Positions 62,326 through 64,000 of a stretch of DNA of 64,000 nucleotides are shown here, piece by piece. Origin of the DNA: Phorcus lineatus (lineage: Eukaryota > Mollusca > Gastropoda > Trochida > Trochidae). The stretch spans positions 24,625,729-24,689,728 of the forward strand of contig OV121096.1 in NCBI GenBank assembly GCA_921293015.1, written 5' to 3'. Below the pieces are notes generated by a model. The model worked only from the letters and a program-made list of their open reading frames with translations, ran no database searches and was not told the origin of the DNA. A program made the position numbers and the translations under genes. Every line of letters starts with the position of its first letter. Positions within the stretch are counted from its first letter, which is position 1.

Positions 62326-62891
62326 AAACTGTCAGCACCGTGCACAGCAAGAGAGGACGTTAGATCTTTAATAACTACACGATTTAAAGTCATTGTTTTA
62401 TACGGATCTTGTTTATATTGACAAACAAACGGTTTACCTTAACTTAATTCGCAAGCAAATGCAAATGGAAATATAACAAACAAGGGACCTTTCAAAGTAG
62501 AAATTGCTGATGATGTGACAATGTCATAAACAAAGGCTTCAAAAACAGAATAAACTTTTATATACAGAATGCATACAGAATCCTTTGTTTAGCAATCGTT
62601 TGTTCAGAGGAAGAAGGGATATAAAGTAAGGGCCATGATAGAGAAAACTGCTTTCACAACGATGTAAGTACAACTATTCTTATGCGCTATTTTGCATAGT
62701 TTATCATGTTAAAAGTCTCTCAGTGGTGTGAAAAGTAAGTATAGGTTGAACGCGTTGTCATTCGGTATTGACCACCTATTCATTATCGTACGTTCAAACC
62801 GACTAAAATTTCTTGATAAAATTTATTGTGTTTTTTTAGTTTAAACAATGAGATGTGTAAGGTTTCTTAATGTTTCAGGTTGCTTAAGTAA

Positions 62892-63027
62892 GTGAAGTGG
62901 GTTGATATTGGGTTTAACCTCGCTTTCAAGAGTATTTCACTCCACTAATATTGGGGAGGAAGAAAGCCCACAACACTATTGTGGCTGTGGATTGCGTTGA
63001 AACCTTTGAGCATCGACTGGAAGTACC
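62892..63027 (-). mobile_element. SINE family A, 5'-truncated
   Basis: Reverse complement of the family A body and tail: GATATTGGGTTTAACCTCGC, TTTCAAGAGTATTTCACTCC, GCCCACAACACTATTGTGGC. The tRNA head is absent. GCTTAAGTA (62882-62890) and GCTTTAAGTA (63035-63044) flank it as a likely, slightly changed target-site duplication. Confidence 0.75.
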
Positions 63028-63265
63028 GTACGATGCTTTAAGTAGGATCACTCTTCTCGGATCACTGTTTTCTTAAAAACAAGAGGCTCTTCAAGTTTGA
63101 GCTTCATACTTACAGAAAATCGTAATGATAATCTATTTCTGTTCAAGCTGTCTTGATGTTATACACAGTTTTTTTCATACAACTCTACTCGAAAACGAGC
63201 ATCGTGACCCCCATTTTTTTTAATCAGAACACTCAGTTCTAAAACATGCCTTGTTTCATAAAAAT

Positions 63266-63268
<3 letters not shown>

Positions 63269-63296
<28 letters not shown>
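63269..63296 (+). repeat. (TA)n tract
   Basis: About 14 TA units. Further TA tracts lie at about 63757-63776 and 63904-63922, each next to one of the repeats of this end region. Confidence 0.95.
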
Positions 63297-63298
<2 letters not shown>

Positions 63299-63337
63299 AA
63301 AGAGTAAACATCGGATGGTTCTGACTGGATCAATCTT

Positions 63338-63407
63338 CTTTAATACGATACGATGAATTCATTTCGACCAGTGTATCGGTCTTTTCAAGTATGTTTGACA
63401 AATAAAG
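63338..63407 (-). ncRNA. Degenerate hammerhead-ribozyme-like fold
   Basis: Minus strand, 5' to 3': CTTTA, a loop, ATAC, TTGAAAA (compare the core CUGANGA, two changes), stem II GACC-GATACACT-GGTC, the core GAAA, a short self-pairing stem III TGAATTCA, then TC as the expected cleavage position, GTAT pairing with ATAC, and TAAAG pairing with CTTTA. This is the order of a type I hammerhead with a minimal stem III, as known from Penelope-like elements and related retrozymes. The two core changes make activity unlikely. The direct repeats around it fit an element end. Confidence 0.45.
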
Positions 63408-63808
63408 TATACACATATTTATAGAAGGAACAAGACAATAAATTCATACATTCATATATGTGAATGGGTAATTGGTTAATCAGTCATTCGTTGCCAATCA
63501 CGTAATAATAGCCTCAGGCACCCCTAATTGGGTGTGACTCGAACACAATGGGGTTGTTCAGGGTTGGTGATTCTGCAATGTTGCATTAATCACTGATGGG
63601 ACCGAGAAGTGCAATTAAACACTCATAATCCAATATATCACAATAGTAATCGCTTCCTTATGTGAGCTAACAGTTCAATGATGGAGAAAACTTGTTGATA
63701 AAAAATGTCTCTTTTGTTTCAAGAGCAATGGTTGTATTTTCTGACTTTGTATAAACTATATATATATATATATATAAAACAGTTCATGCAGTTCCACCTC
63801 TCAAGTCT

Positions 63809-63909
63809 TATATAGAAAAACACATTTGTTGAAGAAAACCAAGATGATTTATTCACAAATAATTCATAAATCATCTGGGTTTTCTTCAACAAATGTGTTT
63901 TTCTATATA
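63809..63909. repeat. Hairpin with 44-bp arms
   Basis: Arms 63809-63852 and 63866-63909, with AACACATTTGTTGAAGAAAA in the left arm and its complement in the right, separated by about 13 bases. The arms differ at about one position (CCAAG against CCCAG). A TA tract follows immediately. Confidence 0.9.
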
Positions 63910-64000
63910 TATATATATATATTCAAAAAAAGGAGAGTAGGTTTCTCACGTGAAGAAAAGTTATATATAAAAAAGAGTAAACATCGGATGGTTCTGACTG

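Larger units (their letters stand above)
63301..64000 (+). repeat. Direct repeats 673 bp apart, next to TA tracts
   Basis: AGAGTAAACATCGGATGGTT followed by CTGACTG occurs at 63301 and again at 63974, each time preceded by a TATATA tract and A-rich bases. The second copy runs off the window edge, so the unit may be longer or part of an array. Confidence 0.85.

Overview
This is AT-rich nuclear DNA from an animal, most likely a mollusc and probably a gastropod. Three things point there. The one host gene I can build has metazoan intron-exon structure and encodes LIN-7. The window carries a pearl-type element (tandem core plus an ACGG tetranucleotide tract), a class described from bivalve molluscs. 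Its tRNA-derived SINEs share a GTTAAACCCAACTCAC-like tail of the kind common in gastropod genomes. The species assignment is inference; the metazoan assignment is firm.

Layout. Positions 1-8.05 kb hold a complete lin-7 (veli/MALS) gene on the minus strand: six coding exons, 196 codons plus stop, all with GT-AG introns. Its two large introns are loaded with repeats: a 5'-truncated SINE with 13-bp target-site duplications, a pearl-like element with a 145-bp tandem core, and an 811-bp inverted-repeat MITE with a second SINE nested inside. From 8 to 22.7 kb I find no gene, only SINEs, a 20-bp satellite and short dispersed repeats. From 22.7 to 26.8 kb lie a tRNA-derived SINE and a nearly full-length but broken CR1/L2-like LINE with two 203-bp 5' monomers. 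From 27 to 39 kb is gene-free DNA with SINE pieces and one LINE 3' fragment. From 39.3 to 40.4 kb a Crypton/DUF3504-like tyrosine-recombinase C-terminal domain lies between two palindromes. From 40.4 to 57 kb there are dispersed repeats, a long CT tract, local duplications and two more LINE 3' fragments. From 57.2 to 59.2 kb there is a long open reverse-transcriptase ORF from a second, 5'-truncated LINE. At 60.5-61.2 kb there is a decayed Tc1-like transposase. From 62 to 64 kb there are a SINE, TA tracts, a large hairpin, direct repeats and a degenerate hammerhead-ribozyme-like fold of the kind found in Penelope-like elements.

How it works together. Only lin-7 looks like a functioning host gene. 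LIN-7 is a scaffold of cell junctions and synapses: its L27 domain binds LIN-2/CASK or MPP proteins and its PDZ domain binds receptor and channel tails. Everything else recognisable is a mobile element or derived repeat. The points most worth a second look are the recombinase between related palindromes, the hammerhead-like relic, the LINE 5' monomers, and three unassigned dispersed repeats, one of which still shows a conserved peptide in three copies.
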